Shown here piece by piece: positions 12,851-24,359 of a stretch of 64,000 nucleotides of DNA; positions within the stretch are counted from its first letter, which is position 1; each line of letters begins with the position of its first letter. The stretch covers positions 22,029,100 through 22,093,099 of the forward strand of contig NC_065554.1 of assembly GCF_022605725.1 (NCBI RefSeq), in the 5' to 3' direction. The notes beneath the pieces were generated by a model. It did not search any database. It was not told the DNA's origin and saw only the letters and a program-made list of their open reading frames with translations. The stretch is from Anthonomus grandis grandis. Lineage: Eukaryota > Arthropoda > Insecta > Coleoptera > Curculionidae. A program made the translations under genes and the position numbers.

Positions 12851-13239
12851 TTATATTTTTTTCACGATGAATACATATATGTGAGTTGATATATTATTAA
12901 GCATTATTAATGTTCAAATTTTTTTCATGTTCAAAGAAATTTCAGTAATAAAATACACAATTTAAGGTTTTTCTACGGGAAATGAATGAGAGAATTCTAA
13001 ATATAATAAAAATCATCTAATGTCTTTTGCCAATAATATAAATTGTAAATACATCAGCAAGTACATAAAAAACGTTGGTTGAATTAAGACAATCATTTTA
13101 CTGTTATTTAAATTAATATCATTGATCAGAAAAAAATATAAATAAATCTTCATTTTATAGAAAATTTAAAAAGACTCAAGCTAATGTAAAAAAATATTTT
13201 TAATACATTTGGAAACAAAAAAAACCATATTGGATACTA

Positions 13240-13440
13240 AAGCTGTCGAAGAAATAGAGCATTGCAAGTTATTACTCTAAGAGTCTTGTACTAGAACTCT
13301 GAGTAAGATCACATTTTCTCTTTCTTTGACATTACGATTGAAGCGACAACGTGATATGAGTGACACGAACAAGCGATTCTTCAAACTGAAATTATTATGT
13401 GAGGTAAATGAGTTAAACTGCGGCACAACATCAAGGCCTG
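13240..13440 (+). repeat. Diverged duplicate, copy A
   Basis: Shares a core of about 150 bp with 14260-14450 in the same orientation. The best anchors are GTGACACGAACAAGCGATTC here and GTGACAAGAACAAGAGATGC there, each followed by a similar TTCAACTGAA-like and TTATGTGAG-like continuation. Confidence 0.45.
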
Positions 13441-14259
13441 CAATTATAATTTTTTCACGAAAACTAATATAAGATACCTTGAAATAATTCAGGTTTCTAA
13501 ATGGTCAGTGCTAAGCCATCAAATCAATCTTTTCTAATGCTTAGCAAATGTATTAAATGACGTAAAAAGATTTTATACTATCCTGAAAATAATTTTTTAT
13601 TATGATTAATTTTAAATTGTGATCCATTTTTCTGATCAGCGTCTAATCTTTATTGTCCGTTAAATGATAATCTTATCAGTATCTTACTGACTCTCAAGGT
13701 ACATACACTTATACACAAGAATTGAAATAATTATAAATTATATAATTATAAAATAATTATAGTTCAATACTTTAGGGTTTTTTACGTTAAGTGTAAATTA
13801 AAATAATTTAAAAACTAATTTATATACACCTTTTATTAGGAAAACACGATTACTCATGACTACTCGAGATATTTATTTTTACTATATTTAATTACAGTGT
13901 TCAAATTTAGCAATAATATTCCGAATGTTATTTCACTAAATATCCATCAGCGATGCGGCTCCTTATATACTCGGCAGAATGCTATTCTGAAAGATTGTCG
14001 CCAACCTTCGAGACGTCGTGCGATATGCCACTTGTGTCATTCCGGACTCACGAAGAATCAGCTGGTTTTTTGGTGTTTACAGTATCGTTACAATACGTTG
14101 AAATAAACTGAAAATACAACAGCAAATATAAACAAATATATTAAAAATAATCATTCTACTAATGACGAAGAGCTAATAATCATCAAGAATATAAATATGG
14201 AATGAAATTTGTAAAACAATTGTATTTTAGGAAAAGTCAACACCTGATGGTAAAAGATT

Positions 14260-14450
14260 CAAAGCCTTTAGAGGACCTAAGAGCCTTTGAAGGTAATCAT
14301 TACTCTCTTTCGTCTGGGTTAATTCTTTTGAATAATAAAATGTCTTCTCTTTTTTTAAGATTGCTATGCAATCGATATTGTACGTTAGTGACAAGAACAA
14401 GAGATGCTTCAACTGAATATCTTTTATGAGATAAGTGGGTTTCTCGAGCT
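14260..14450 (+). repeat. Diverged duplicate, copy B
   Basis: Second copy of the segment at 13240-13440. The anchor GTGACAAGAACAAGAGATGC lies near 14388. Similarity fades at both ends. It may be two members of an unnamed dispersed repeat rather than one duplication event. Confidence 0.45.
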
Positions 14451-17108
14451 TACCAATTGGAACCTTTCGAAGTATTAAAGAACTTTTAAGTCAAAATTAT
14501 TACTTACAGATATCTCACCTTTAAACTTATATCTCTATTTTTTGCCCTTTACCAAATGTCCATCAACATGATTCAAAGACACCTTAACTCATCAGTAAAT
14601 ATAAGGATATTCTATTGTTCTCAGGCCTGACTCATCTATTATTCTTTAAACAGAAACCTAACTCCATAATGTAAACTGCTCAATAAAGATACTGACGGTA
14701 ACCTACCAACAGAATTTTCCTATTTGACATACTTTGTACTGTGACCACCCAATCAATTCAAGTCTTCATGAGAACCACATCAAGACTCATCCCTTGCTTA
14801 TTAATACTTGTAAGTTTCTGCTTATTGCAGTAAATTTCTGAACATAAAAACAATCTAACATTTTTATCTTTCACGATAAAAGCATTTCACCTGACTGAAT
14901 GAATAACCCACCCACTCAATCCGTAGGTACATAATCAACGGTAATTACTCACCTTAAGCGATAATGACTCTCGGTAGGTGTATAAAAAAAGGTGAATAAA
15001 ATATTAACCATGCCATTAGAAACGATGTCTTTTATCTCGGACATTCTTTATTCCTTTGTTATGCATTTGTGAGTCATCGATTTATGTCACGGCTCTTTTA
15101 TGACCCGACCTCATGACATAAATGAATTTTGTACCATTTTTTTTTTGTTTAAATTGATCTATTTACTTAACTCCGGGTCGTATTTTTCGAGCCCTTAAAA
15201 CAAATGACTAGTGCACTTCCTGGTGTGCAATAAAGCAAACATCGTCATTATCACACGAACCTGAACAAACATTATTATAGGAGCAGTTTTGAAAATACCG
15301 ACCCGATCATAAATTATAATATCCTTTTGTTAAAAGGGCCGCAAGTGCTTTAGGGTGAATCATTTACGTGCGATCGTTATCTGAAATATAATATTTTTTT
15401 TGATAGATTTATTAGAAGGATAAGTAGAATTGGTGTTTGACATGAAAGCTCTTAAACAAGGGTATATTATAAACTTTCTAAAGGTGTTATAAAATAGGGT
15501 CAATAAAAGAGTTTTCGAAGTCGTTAAGTGTGAAAGGTTGGAAATATATGTTCCTAATTATGAAAAAAGAACCCACTGTTTCCCTGTAATCTATCTCCAA
15601 AGTTTCAATTTATATTGCTTATGCTATTGTTGCCGATTTTTTGAATTCTACAATTGGCCTCCAAAAATCTCGGAAACTGTAAGAGATACGACCTTGTGGA
15701 TAGACTTATTGTATTTAGAACGATATGCAGCAATCGCGAAAATCATAAATTAAAAAAATATTGTTATGGTTTTTCAAGTTTCGAGTCTTTAAGTTTGCGA
15801 CTATTAATTTTTTAGAAAGACATACAATCTTTTCATTAATTTTTATTTTCGAAATTAAAATATAGTAAGGACAAGATCTTTCCCAACTACAGCATTAAAA
15901 TTTACCACATTTTTGATTTCTTACAATTTTTTGACTCCAATGTTAGCCTGCAAAAATGCCAAATCTCAAAACCAAAAACGGATACGATCTTGTGAATAAT
16001 CTCACTGAATTTAAGAAAACACAACTATGCAGTGTAAGTATTGCAAAATTTGAAATTTTTGAAACCCTTAGGCATAAAATTTTTTTAGCAGTTACCGAAA
16101 GAGAATAAAATCGAATCAATCTCGTATTTAACAATAACTTCTAAAATTAATATTTGTAGGTCTTAAGGCCTTTAGAAAAAACGTATTTTTAATAAATGGA
16201 AAATTTTCATAAGGGTTTTTTTTAAATTGCTTCAGGGAGTCTATTAAAGCCAATACTTTTTTTTATTTATATACAGCTATTTTTAGATAAAGTTCTTACT
16301 CTGCATACATTTGAAATCTTCTTTTGCCTATCAAATATTATTTCTGTTGCCTAGAATTATATATATACTTAATACATACAATTTAAAAATGAAAAATCTG
16401 TGCTGCACATTTTATTAAATTCTTAGGCATAAACGTATTGGAAACCTTTAAAAGTATATTATAGCTACATTTCTTTAGAGATTTATACACTGCAACTTAA
16501 AAGTAATCAAATAAATCGTAGGATGTACAAAAATAAGGTAGGAGACAAAAATAAATATAGTAAATATGTTATCCTATAGTAGATATGGTATCAGGCTTAT
16601 CAAGTGCTTTGTTTATATTATTAGTCTAAAAATGTTTATTTTTTAATTTGTTTTTATTTTTTGTTTTAGTTTTATTTTTTTGCTGTAGACTCAAGTATGA
16701 GGCTTAGTATTGAAATTTCGTAAAAAATCAATGTTTTTTTCTTACTTTTGGGACCTACTGTATTAAAGCAGAGTTTAGTTAAATTGACTTGAATGAAGCT
16801 GCTTTTTATTATTTAAGAAAAGTTTTGTTAAATATAATTTTATTTAAATTTTTTGAATCAGTACTCCACGATGTATATGTTTTTGCATTTTAAGTTTATT
16901 TTTACAATGTCGATTATACAGATGATTATATAATCTAATATGTATGATTATAACTTAATTTTTAATATATTAAAAAATCGATGTCTCATTTTTATGGTTA
17001 TATCATCAATTTAATTTTATATACATACTTAAAAATAGACCAAGTTTTTTAAGTATTGAATCTTCTAGAAATAATGAAACCTTGATATAAAATATTGCTA
17101 TTAGTTTT

Positions 17109-17122
17109 ATTATTATTATTAC

Positions 17123-17191
<69 letters not shown>
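17109..17191. repeat. (ATT)n microsatellite, 3' tail of a LINE
   Basis: About 27 ATT units. Read on the minus strand this is an (AAT)n run immediately downstream of the reverse transcriptase's short 3' untranslated region. That is the usual terminal microsatellite of several CR1/L2-like non-LTR elements. Poly-isoleucine frames over this stretch are artefacts. Confidence 0.9.
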
Positions 17192-17268
17192 GTTGACAAT
17201 AGCAAGCGGTGAGACCGATGAAGCTATTGTTTCTTCCGTATGTTTCAGGCTTGAGTAGGTGGACCTGC

Positions 17269-18650
17269 TCACATGCAGTGGATCATTCTCTCCGAATTTT
17301 GTCCCGGCTCAACATCAACGCGATTCTTGAAAATATTCGTATTTGGGGCCGTCACCGTTTCCTGATTTAACGAGTTCCACAAGTGCACTGCACGATTTGT
17401 TACGAAGTTTTTTCTGGGAAGTTTTGCCGTTCTTTCTTTTTCAAGCTTCCTTGTATGTCCTCGGAGATGATGGTTTTGGCTAAAGTGGAAAAGGTTCGCC
17501 AAATTGCACTGGTAATAACCACTGGTAATCTTGAAGGTTTCGATGAGATCGCCTTTATGTCTTCGCTCTCTGAGGGTGGTCAAACCAAACCTGATTATTC
17601 TTTCTGGATATGGCACCTCGCTTAATTCGTAAGGGATTTTTATTACTTTGCGCTGTAATTTCTCCAATTGGTCTATATCTTTAATATAATATGGGTTCCA
17701 TACAACAAAGGCATATTCTATTTTTGGTCTTATGTAACTTTTGTATAGCGTGGATATCATTTCAATAGAATGGTCCCTAAAAGCTTGTTTTATCAGATAG
17801 ACTAGCGAGTTTGCTTTTTTACAAATTCTGATTATATGACGTTCCCATTTTAGGTCTGATGTTATTAGGACTCCTAGATCATTTTGTTCGTTCACTGATT
17901 TTAAGGCACATCCATTCAGAAAATATTCATTATCAGGATTATCTGGACCGATCCTCAACACTATGCATTACATACATCTCAATATTTTACAGGTCTGCCT
18001 GGAGCAGCGCTGCGCTGGTTAGAGGATTAGCATATATTTTGCAGTCATCTGCAAACAGACTTGTGTCCATCTTTATAAGTCCAACTAGATCAAACAAATA
18101 TGATGTAAAAAGCAGTGGGGGCCAACTACCGATCCCTGGATAACGCCGCTGCTCACTCGATGTGGACTGGACAGCTCCCCATTGACTATAACCTGGTAGA
18201 ATCTCTCATTCAGTAATGCCTTGATCAGATCAAGCAGCTTTCCTCTGACTCCAAAATGCTCCAGCTTTGCCATTAAGAGCTTGTGCGGGACTTTATCAAA
18301 TGCCTTTTCATAGTCAAGATATATTATGTCTGTTGGCTGGCCATTTTCGTGATTTTTTGTCCAGTTATTCAAACACTCTAAAAGGTTTGTTGTTGTTGTT
18401 GAACGTTTAGGTAAAAAACCATGCTGAGAGGCAGGTATCAAACCATTCTCCAGAAAGAATGCTATGAGATCCTTAACTATTACTTTCTCCATACATTTCA
18501 GTGGGTTGCATGTGAGGCTGATAGGTCTGTAGTTTTCCGGTTTGTTCCGGTCTCCCTTCTTGAACAGTGGTGTCACAATTAAATGTTTCCATTCTTCTGG
18601 TATCTTTCCTTGTTCTAAGCATTCCTGTATTGCCTTATTCCTGATTTCAC
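17269..18650 (-). pseudogene. Reverse transcriptase, frameshifted and truncated
   Basis: Starting near 18650 the frame reads QECLEQGKIPEEWK, then FKKGDRNKPENYRPISLT, then QHGFLPKRS and YLDYEKAFDKVPHKLL. These are the fingers and first palm motifs of non-LTR RTs. Around 18115 the frame shifts, and the catalytic motif continues as SLFADDCKIYA near 18040. Near 17975 a short segment is missing. The thumb/C-terminal part resumes at 17961 with DLGVLITSDLKWERHI and YIRPKIEYAFVVWNP, and ends at 17269. The enzyme would copy element RNA at a nicked target. This copy lacks the endonuclease and is broken by at least one frameshift and one small deletion. Confidence 0.88.
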
Positions 18651-18655
18651 ATATC

Positions 18656-19230
18656 TAGGTTCTTTGTGGGTAATGAAGGAATTCATACACACATTAACGT
18701 ATTAAGAAGAGTTAGGTGTAAGAGTTCTAGGATCAACTAATTCATTGATTCTAGTAATGAAATCATTATTATCATCTACTTGATATGAATCTGCCATTAT
18801 TTCTTCTAATTATTAAATCAATTACTGGTTATTATAGCAAAAAGAAAGATTAGTTACCGAAGGTCTATGCTGCTAGTAATAGAATACTTCTTCATTAAGG
18901 ACCTTGAGAAAAAATCACTGGCATTACTTTCTCGTTATAAATCTAATAAGTCGATGATACCTTTATAACACTAATAAAATTCAGCTGCTGAGCATATAAT
19001 TCTAAAAAAAAAATTAAACTAAATTTAGAAAAAAACTACAATAAATTCTTAAGGAGTCATAAAGTTTGAAATCGCTCTGGATAATAGGTATTATCATTTA
19101 CATACTAGCGCAGTTCCTTTTACATTTAATAGATTTTTTTTTAAATTGATTTCTTCCTTTAATACAAATGACTACTAGACTTCAGGAAGATTTCTTATGC
19201 CTAAAGTACCAAATAAATGTTCAATTTCTT
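18656..19230. other. Uncertain sequence between two LINEs
   Basis: AT-rich. It may be the decayed 3' part of the old LINE lying at 19230-20900. No motif can be defended. Confidence 0.3.
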
Positions 19231-20900
19231 TGATATTTCTACTTACAGATTCTTATGTAATCGTTCTTGCTGATAAGCAAGCATTTCAAGCGTCTTCTAT
19301 AGTAGGCATTAAAACGGAAGAGAATGTAGATAGAAATAAAGGGATTTATAATAAAATTGGTCTTAGGTCAACTTAGAAATATCCAAAATGCAACTTACAA
19401 GAGTAATATTTCACAAACTTATTCTGCACTCTCTTAATATCCTGAATGTGAGTATGATGTAGCTGAAAAACCACACTAAACAGCAATACTCTAAGCAAGG
19501 GCGAAAATATTAAGTATAATACAAAAGTCTCAAAATTTTAGGAGAAAAATCTGTGCTATTACATTGTATAGAAGCTACTTAAGCGCTTTGTTACAAATTG
19601 CATTAATATAAAACAAGATTAAACAAGACACTAAAAGCTTTGGCTTCATTTGATCTAGTTAGGGTAGCATAATCAATATTGTATGGAAATTGAAGCATGT
19701 TATTACCTTGAGGAAAGGTCACTACAGAACACTTAGAGCTATTGCCGTATATTATTAAAGAAACCGATTTAGGTTTGATCATTTTGAAAATTAAATTAGG
19801 TCTCTCCGCACTTGAATAGCGTCCTCAGAAACCTTTAATTATCTGTACAATTTAGGTGTCTAGAGGACAAACTATAACCAACATCATTGATAGTCTTATG
19901 GTTGGAACCTTTGGTGTGACACTCAAATTACGAGATAGTTTTACCACTAACCAAAAGGTTTTTTTTTTAAATAGAATTTTGATTAGTGGTAAAACTGTCT
20001 CGTAATATTATCATTGATGAAAAGTTCAAAGAGTATTGGACCGCAAGGCGACTCTTAGAGCACCCCAGAGAGAACTCTTTGGACAATGATTATGAATAAT
20101 TATCATTGTTACATACGCACTGGAGAGCTGTGGAGACACCAGTTTCCTAAATATTTTTTCAAGTATTGACTATGTAATTTAGGTTTGTACAATACCACTA
20201 TTATCTGATTCCAAAATAGGGTTAATGCACGTATTTTTTTAAAAGGAGATCAGATAATACAGACAAGGATCCCTGTTTAATATGTAGTCTTTATCATCAA
20301 GTAGAAATATAAAATAATTGTTGACAGCCTGCAATTTAGCATTTCTAAAACTATAATACTGTACTTTATATTAAACATTTTTCTTGCTATTTACAGGTAT
20401 AAATTACATAAAATTTGATGATAAGTATTACATTTGAGATCACAATACCTTCAATATTAGTAAATACCAAGTCCAGAAATACTCCATCTATGTTTCCTAA
20501 TCAGACTTTTTCACTTTGTCTTTATATGGGCAATTAATTTTTACATTACTACATTATAGTATCTAGAAATTAAGAATGATGTATTTTTCTTCTATCGTTT
20601 TTTCCACTACAGTAAGAAAATCACTTTGTTACAATTTTTTATGATACCATAGACTTAAATGAGAGTGTAACCGGATCTGGAGGACTGACCTACTGGTCTG
20701 GAAAATTTGTCCTACAAAGTTTACCTAATACTAATGAGAAGACATTATCTGATTACTACTCTTCATGTTAATATAGACTAAGAAAGGGAGATAAGAATAA
20801 ACATTGAACCTTACTCTTTTTTTCCTATATCACCTCTATACAACTATCTGGATATTATGACAGTTATAATTTTTTACGTAGTTTTCTCAAATACATTAAA
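19230..20900 (-). pseudogene. Old LINE relic: endonuclease end and reverse transcriptase
   Basis: Minus-strand fragments in changing frames can be ordered as one Jockey-type polyprotein. Near 20480 the frame VFLDLVFTNIEGIVISN recalls the end of the endonuclease domain. Near 20060-20020 SPCGPILFELFIND is the palm segment. From about 19900 VGYSLSSRHLNCTDN and SEDAIQ continue the region around the YADD box, whose own residues have decayed. Near 19465-19430 RPCLEYCCLVW is the conserved thumb segment. Many stops and shifts are present, so this is an ancient copy. It is interrupted by a separate insert at 19902-20010. Confidence 0.72.
19902..20010. mobile_element. 109-bp hairpin-bearing insert with 9-bp flanking repeats
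   Basis: Both sides carry the 9-bp word ATCATTGAT (19893-19901 and 20010-20018, the last base of the insert being shared by this definition). The insert contains two 29-nt inverted arms, 19928-19956 and 19977-20005, with two mismatches. Removing the insert and one flanking repeat restores a continuous reverse transcriptase motif on the minus strand (LFINDVGYSL). It is therefore a genuine secondary insertion, probably a tiny non-autonomous element. The arms are not at the very ends, so the superfamily is unclear. Confidence 0.7.
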
Positions 20901-22017
20901 AAAATTATTATCATTTTTCATAATAACAGATTTACAGTTAATGAACTAGAAATGTATATGAAAATAAATAGAAATTCGGGCAAAAGCATGTAACGAGTCT
21001 AAGACTATTTATCAAGTCATACCATTATCATTTAACACATATTTAAAATACCCGTTTGAAATAAGATACAGGCGGAATATAATGTTACCAACACCGACCC
21101 ATTATTCCGGTACCATCTGTTGGATTAGCCTAAGCAAGCAAACACATGTTTCTTGTTACTGCGAGATTGATATGTTTGCCCAGAGATGATTTATTATGAA
21201 CCAACAATGAAGAATTTAAACCTTTTTGGCCACCGGCACCGCTACATTACTGACCGTGAACCCATACATACAGGATCTACCACCAAGAAAAAAAAAATTA
21301 TTTTGTCTCCTCAATCGGTATTTCCGTTCCCATCTCTTAAATCTGGATGATAAATTCGCCCCCTTTTTTACAGTCCCATCTGCAGTTATTAATGTCTCCT
21401 TTAATAGTCCGTTAGCAGTAACAGAAAAAGAAAATTTCGAAAAAAAAAATTAATAACAAAAAACGGTAGCGTAATGCAGTCCCCGGACGCAAAAGGCAAA
21501 GTTTGTCTCTAGTGGAAAATAAATCAACGTCAGAACCGATCGCCTAATTTAATTTAAAGTCGTATCTTTCAAAACGTAAACTAAAACTTAGCGGGGACGA
21601 TCTGGTGGGGGACTTACACCGTACGGATTTTTTCTAAGAAAAGATCCAAAGAGTTCGAAATTATTTCTTAAATTTAGATATTTAATTTTTTTGTTTAAGG
21701 ATGTTCAAATTTCCGATAAAAATATAAGATGATTAAGTATCAATTAGGAACATCCCATAAAGCATAACAAATATGTGAAGATATTGCATTACTGCTTTCT
21801 ATGATTTATTCTCCGCTTATATAATTTTCTAATTTTATATAATTTGGCTAACTACCTATAACCGCTCTTTTATTATAATACCTGCACCTAAGATGAACTA
21901 TTATGTCTAAATATACAGCAAAAAATTAATTTTTAAACTTTTTTCTTTTCTACCGAATTTCGTTTTTCTTACGCTACCAAAAGTTAACTGAAAATTGTAT
22001 TCTTCTGAAGTCCACTA
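20901..22017. other. No recognised gene; GC-richer patch at 21060-21660
   Basis: The block 21060-21240 and the stretch to 21660 are less AT-rich than the surroundings. The 75-codon plus-strand frame at 21226-21453 matches nothing I know. No splice-bounded exon is evident. Confidence 0.3.
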
Positions 22018-24359
22018 TACAGGGTGTCTCGAAATTATATCGCAATATTTTACCAGCTGCATCTTTGTCTAAAAATAAGGCAAAAACTTCATATACAGGA
22101 ATCTTGAAAAATGAATCGTTTTCATGTTACAAGGTGTTTTATAATTCCTATTGAAAATGGTTTTTTGTTAATATTTTCGAAACGCCTGGTCGTTATTTTT
22201 CGAATTTTTTATCGTATACTACTGTTATTGTTACTAACTGATTTTATAACACTTTATGCTAAAATGTATACAGGGTCGATTATAATTAAGTGGTCATAAC
22301 TTTTTTTCTGGTTACCTTTTAATTATTTGGATAGTAAAATTAAAAAGAACATTTTCACATAAAAAAGTTGCTCTTGTCTTATTTCGATAGGAGCGCATAT
22401 TTTTGAAACAATCAGACATAAATGTTTTGCAACCTACACTTATAAAGTATTTTTGAGGTATGTTACAAATTATCAGGTATAAACATGACATAAGACAATT
22501 TGGAATACTTAATTTTAACCGACTTAGGAGAAATAACAAAAGTTACTTGGCGAGCTCCGACGACTGTTAGAACACCTTTGAAAAATCTAAAAAATATATA
22601 TTTAGACGCTATTACCATTGTCATTTCAAAGTTAAACAATCGCGTACAACAAAGAAGTCTCGTAATATTGACTGTCCTGCCAAAATGAAAATTGTATTAC
22701 AAAAGCCTATGGATAATGCAAGTACATGGTCCTGCGTTGTAAATTTTTATGAAGAACATAATCACACCATAGAAAGTGGAGCAGCCTTGTTGAAAAGACC
22801 TATAGGCAACGAACATAGAACACTTCTTCAATGAATGCGAGTATCCACAATTGGCAATATACATTCAGATAGATTCATGATAGATACGAAAATTCATGCG
22901 TGGTGCTTCTATTATAGACAAACACTAATGACTCGAGGCTCAGACACTAATAATTACGTAGAGGTTATGTTCAGGTTATTCAAGGACATTCCATTAGAAA
23001 GAACAAAAGCCTTTAATCTAATACAGCTAACAGATTTTGTCATTATGAACTTTGAATCGTATTAAAAACAGAGAATACTTGATATAATTCTAAATAGAGA
23101 ACGTGAAAGTAGATTAAGGCATTTATGACCTGACGAGAAAAACGTTTCCTTGGATAAAATAAAATGTTTAAATGCAACAGAGTATATTGTTCAGACCTCT
23201 TCAGATTCCGATGTTCACTATTTTGTAGATATGTTATCGTGCATCTGTACTTGTTTACAAGGAACAAATGGAAAAATGTGCAAACACCAGTCTGCAGTTA
23301 TAAAATTTTTTCATGTTGTTGATGTAGTGAATACGTTGACCACTACCACTAAAAAAATTATGTATGTAATTGCAACCAATATGAAACCTTCTGCGCAAAC
23401 ATTTGCCCCACTGATTTTGGAAAAATTGAAGAAAATTGATGACGTTGATATTAATCCTATCTGTACCTCTCAAACTACCGACATACAAATCATGGATGGT
23501 ATACAACAAGACGAAAAAAAAAACCTGTTTCAGGAATCTGGAACAATTATTAGTGTTAACAATATATCCGAAGAAGATGTAAAAGATGTCAAGAGAGATT
23601 GGAAATCATTTAGTGAAAAAGTAATGGACCATTTGAATAATGACCCAGTTAATTTTTATCCAGCAATTAAAACGTTTCTGCATAATTCCCAGGTTTACGG
23701 TAGAAGTTCTGGTTCTTTAATGTCAGGGATTTACACAGCTTTCAAATATTAGGGTGTAAATACGAAAAATAGATAATTCGTATCCAGAAAATGGAAGAAA
23801 ATTGCTGTGCAGCCAACTTCTGTTGAGAAACAAGAAGAAAAACATCAATGAGTGGACGCAGAAATTTAACAGCTGGTAGAAAAGTAGGATCAGTGTTCGT
23901 TAAGCGCAAACTCAAGGCTCCTCACTCACTACAAGCATGTGTTGACAATATTGCTTTAGGTGTTAATAAATTCAAAAAATAATGTATTATTTTTTAAATA
24001 GATTTTATTTGTTTATTTGCTTGTTTTTTTTTTTAAATTGAAACTAACTATAAAATACTAACTATATATAAAATAATTAGAATTTAAAACAAAATTTTGT
24101 CATTAATTTAGTTAAAATGTGCTTTTTTAAGAAGTTATAAATTATTCTTATATCACTTTTTTCTTCAGATAATTACTGTCTAATATGCATCTAATTCAAT
24201 TAAATTATTCAAATTATATCTGCTGCTTAGATAGACATAAATTGCCAACGTCAAGTTGCGATGCTCATAATTTGCCAACGCTTCACGGCTCACGGGACGA
24301 ATCCAGCCGAAGTCGTATTTCGTTGGCAGAATATGAATATACTTTCGGGACATCCTGTA
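22018..24359. mobile_element. Candidate DNA-transposon unit holding a MULE relic
   Basis: Sequence starting TACAGGGTGTCTCGAAA at 22018 is approximately repeated in inverted orientation at 24359 (TACAGGATGTCCCGAAA on the minus strand), with TA outside each end. A second TACAGGG word at 22269 could be an alternative left end. Inside lies a decayed MULE-type protein. TA duplications are not expected of MULEs, which make about 9-bp ones. The ends may therefore belong to a mariner-type element, or the boundaries may be wrong. The pairing is a weak candidate. Confidence 0.4.
22590..23982 (+). pseudogene. MULE-type transposase relic with zinc-binding N-terminus and SWIM finger
   Basis: From about 22595 the frame reads FRRYYHCHFKVKQSRTT, then RNIDCPAKMKIVLQK and FYEEHNHTI. 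The cysteines and the HNH give a FLYWCH/FAR1-like (WRKY-GCM1 superfamily) zinc-binding pattern. A stop follows near 22832. From 22835 the frame TRGSDTNNYVEVMFRLFKD and LTDFVIMNFESY matches the region after the MULE catalytic core. Two in-frame stops (23063-23065 and near 23126) interrupt it. At 23236-23292 there is a SWIM zinc finger (CICTCLQGTNGKMCKHQ). The C-terminus, shifted in frame, ends at 23982 (VFVKRKLKAPHSLQAC). The DDE core between the two parts appears deleted, so it is a dead copy. A host gene is unlikely given the lesions. Confidence 0.75.

Larger units (their letters stand above)
12851..17100. other. AT-rich DNA with a local diverged duplication
   Basis: No coding family is recognised. 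Segments at about 13240-13440 and 14260-14450 resemble each other (see repeat entries). A GC-richer block at 13900-14110 has a 69-codon plus-strand open frame of unknown origin. Between 15000 and 17100 I see only AT-rich DNA. Confidence 0.35.
17109..18655 (-). mobile_element. 5'-truncated non-LTR retrotransposon (Jockey/CR1 group)
   Basis: The minus strand holds about the C-terminal two-thirds of a reverse transcriptase, a short 3' UTR and an (AAT)n tail. Similarity starts near 18655, where the protein would read into the region before the RT core, so the copy is 5'-truncated as is normal for incomplete reverse transcription. The clade within the Jockey/CR1 group cannot be fixed without a tree. 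Confidence 0.85.

Noticed and set aside
17006..17272. 88-codon minus-strand open frame with a long isoleucine run
   Set aside because: It is the translation of the (ATT)n microsatellite at the LINE tail, not a protein gene.
23150..23752. SWIM-finger protein as a host gene
   Set aside because: The same frame continues upstream through two stops into MULE-specific sequence and downstream by frameshift into a MULE-like C-terminus, so it is a transposase relic.
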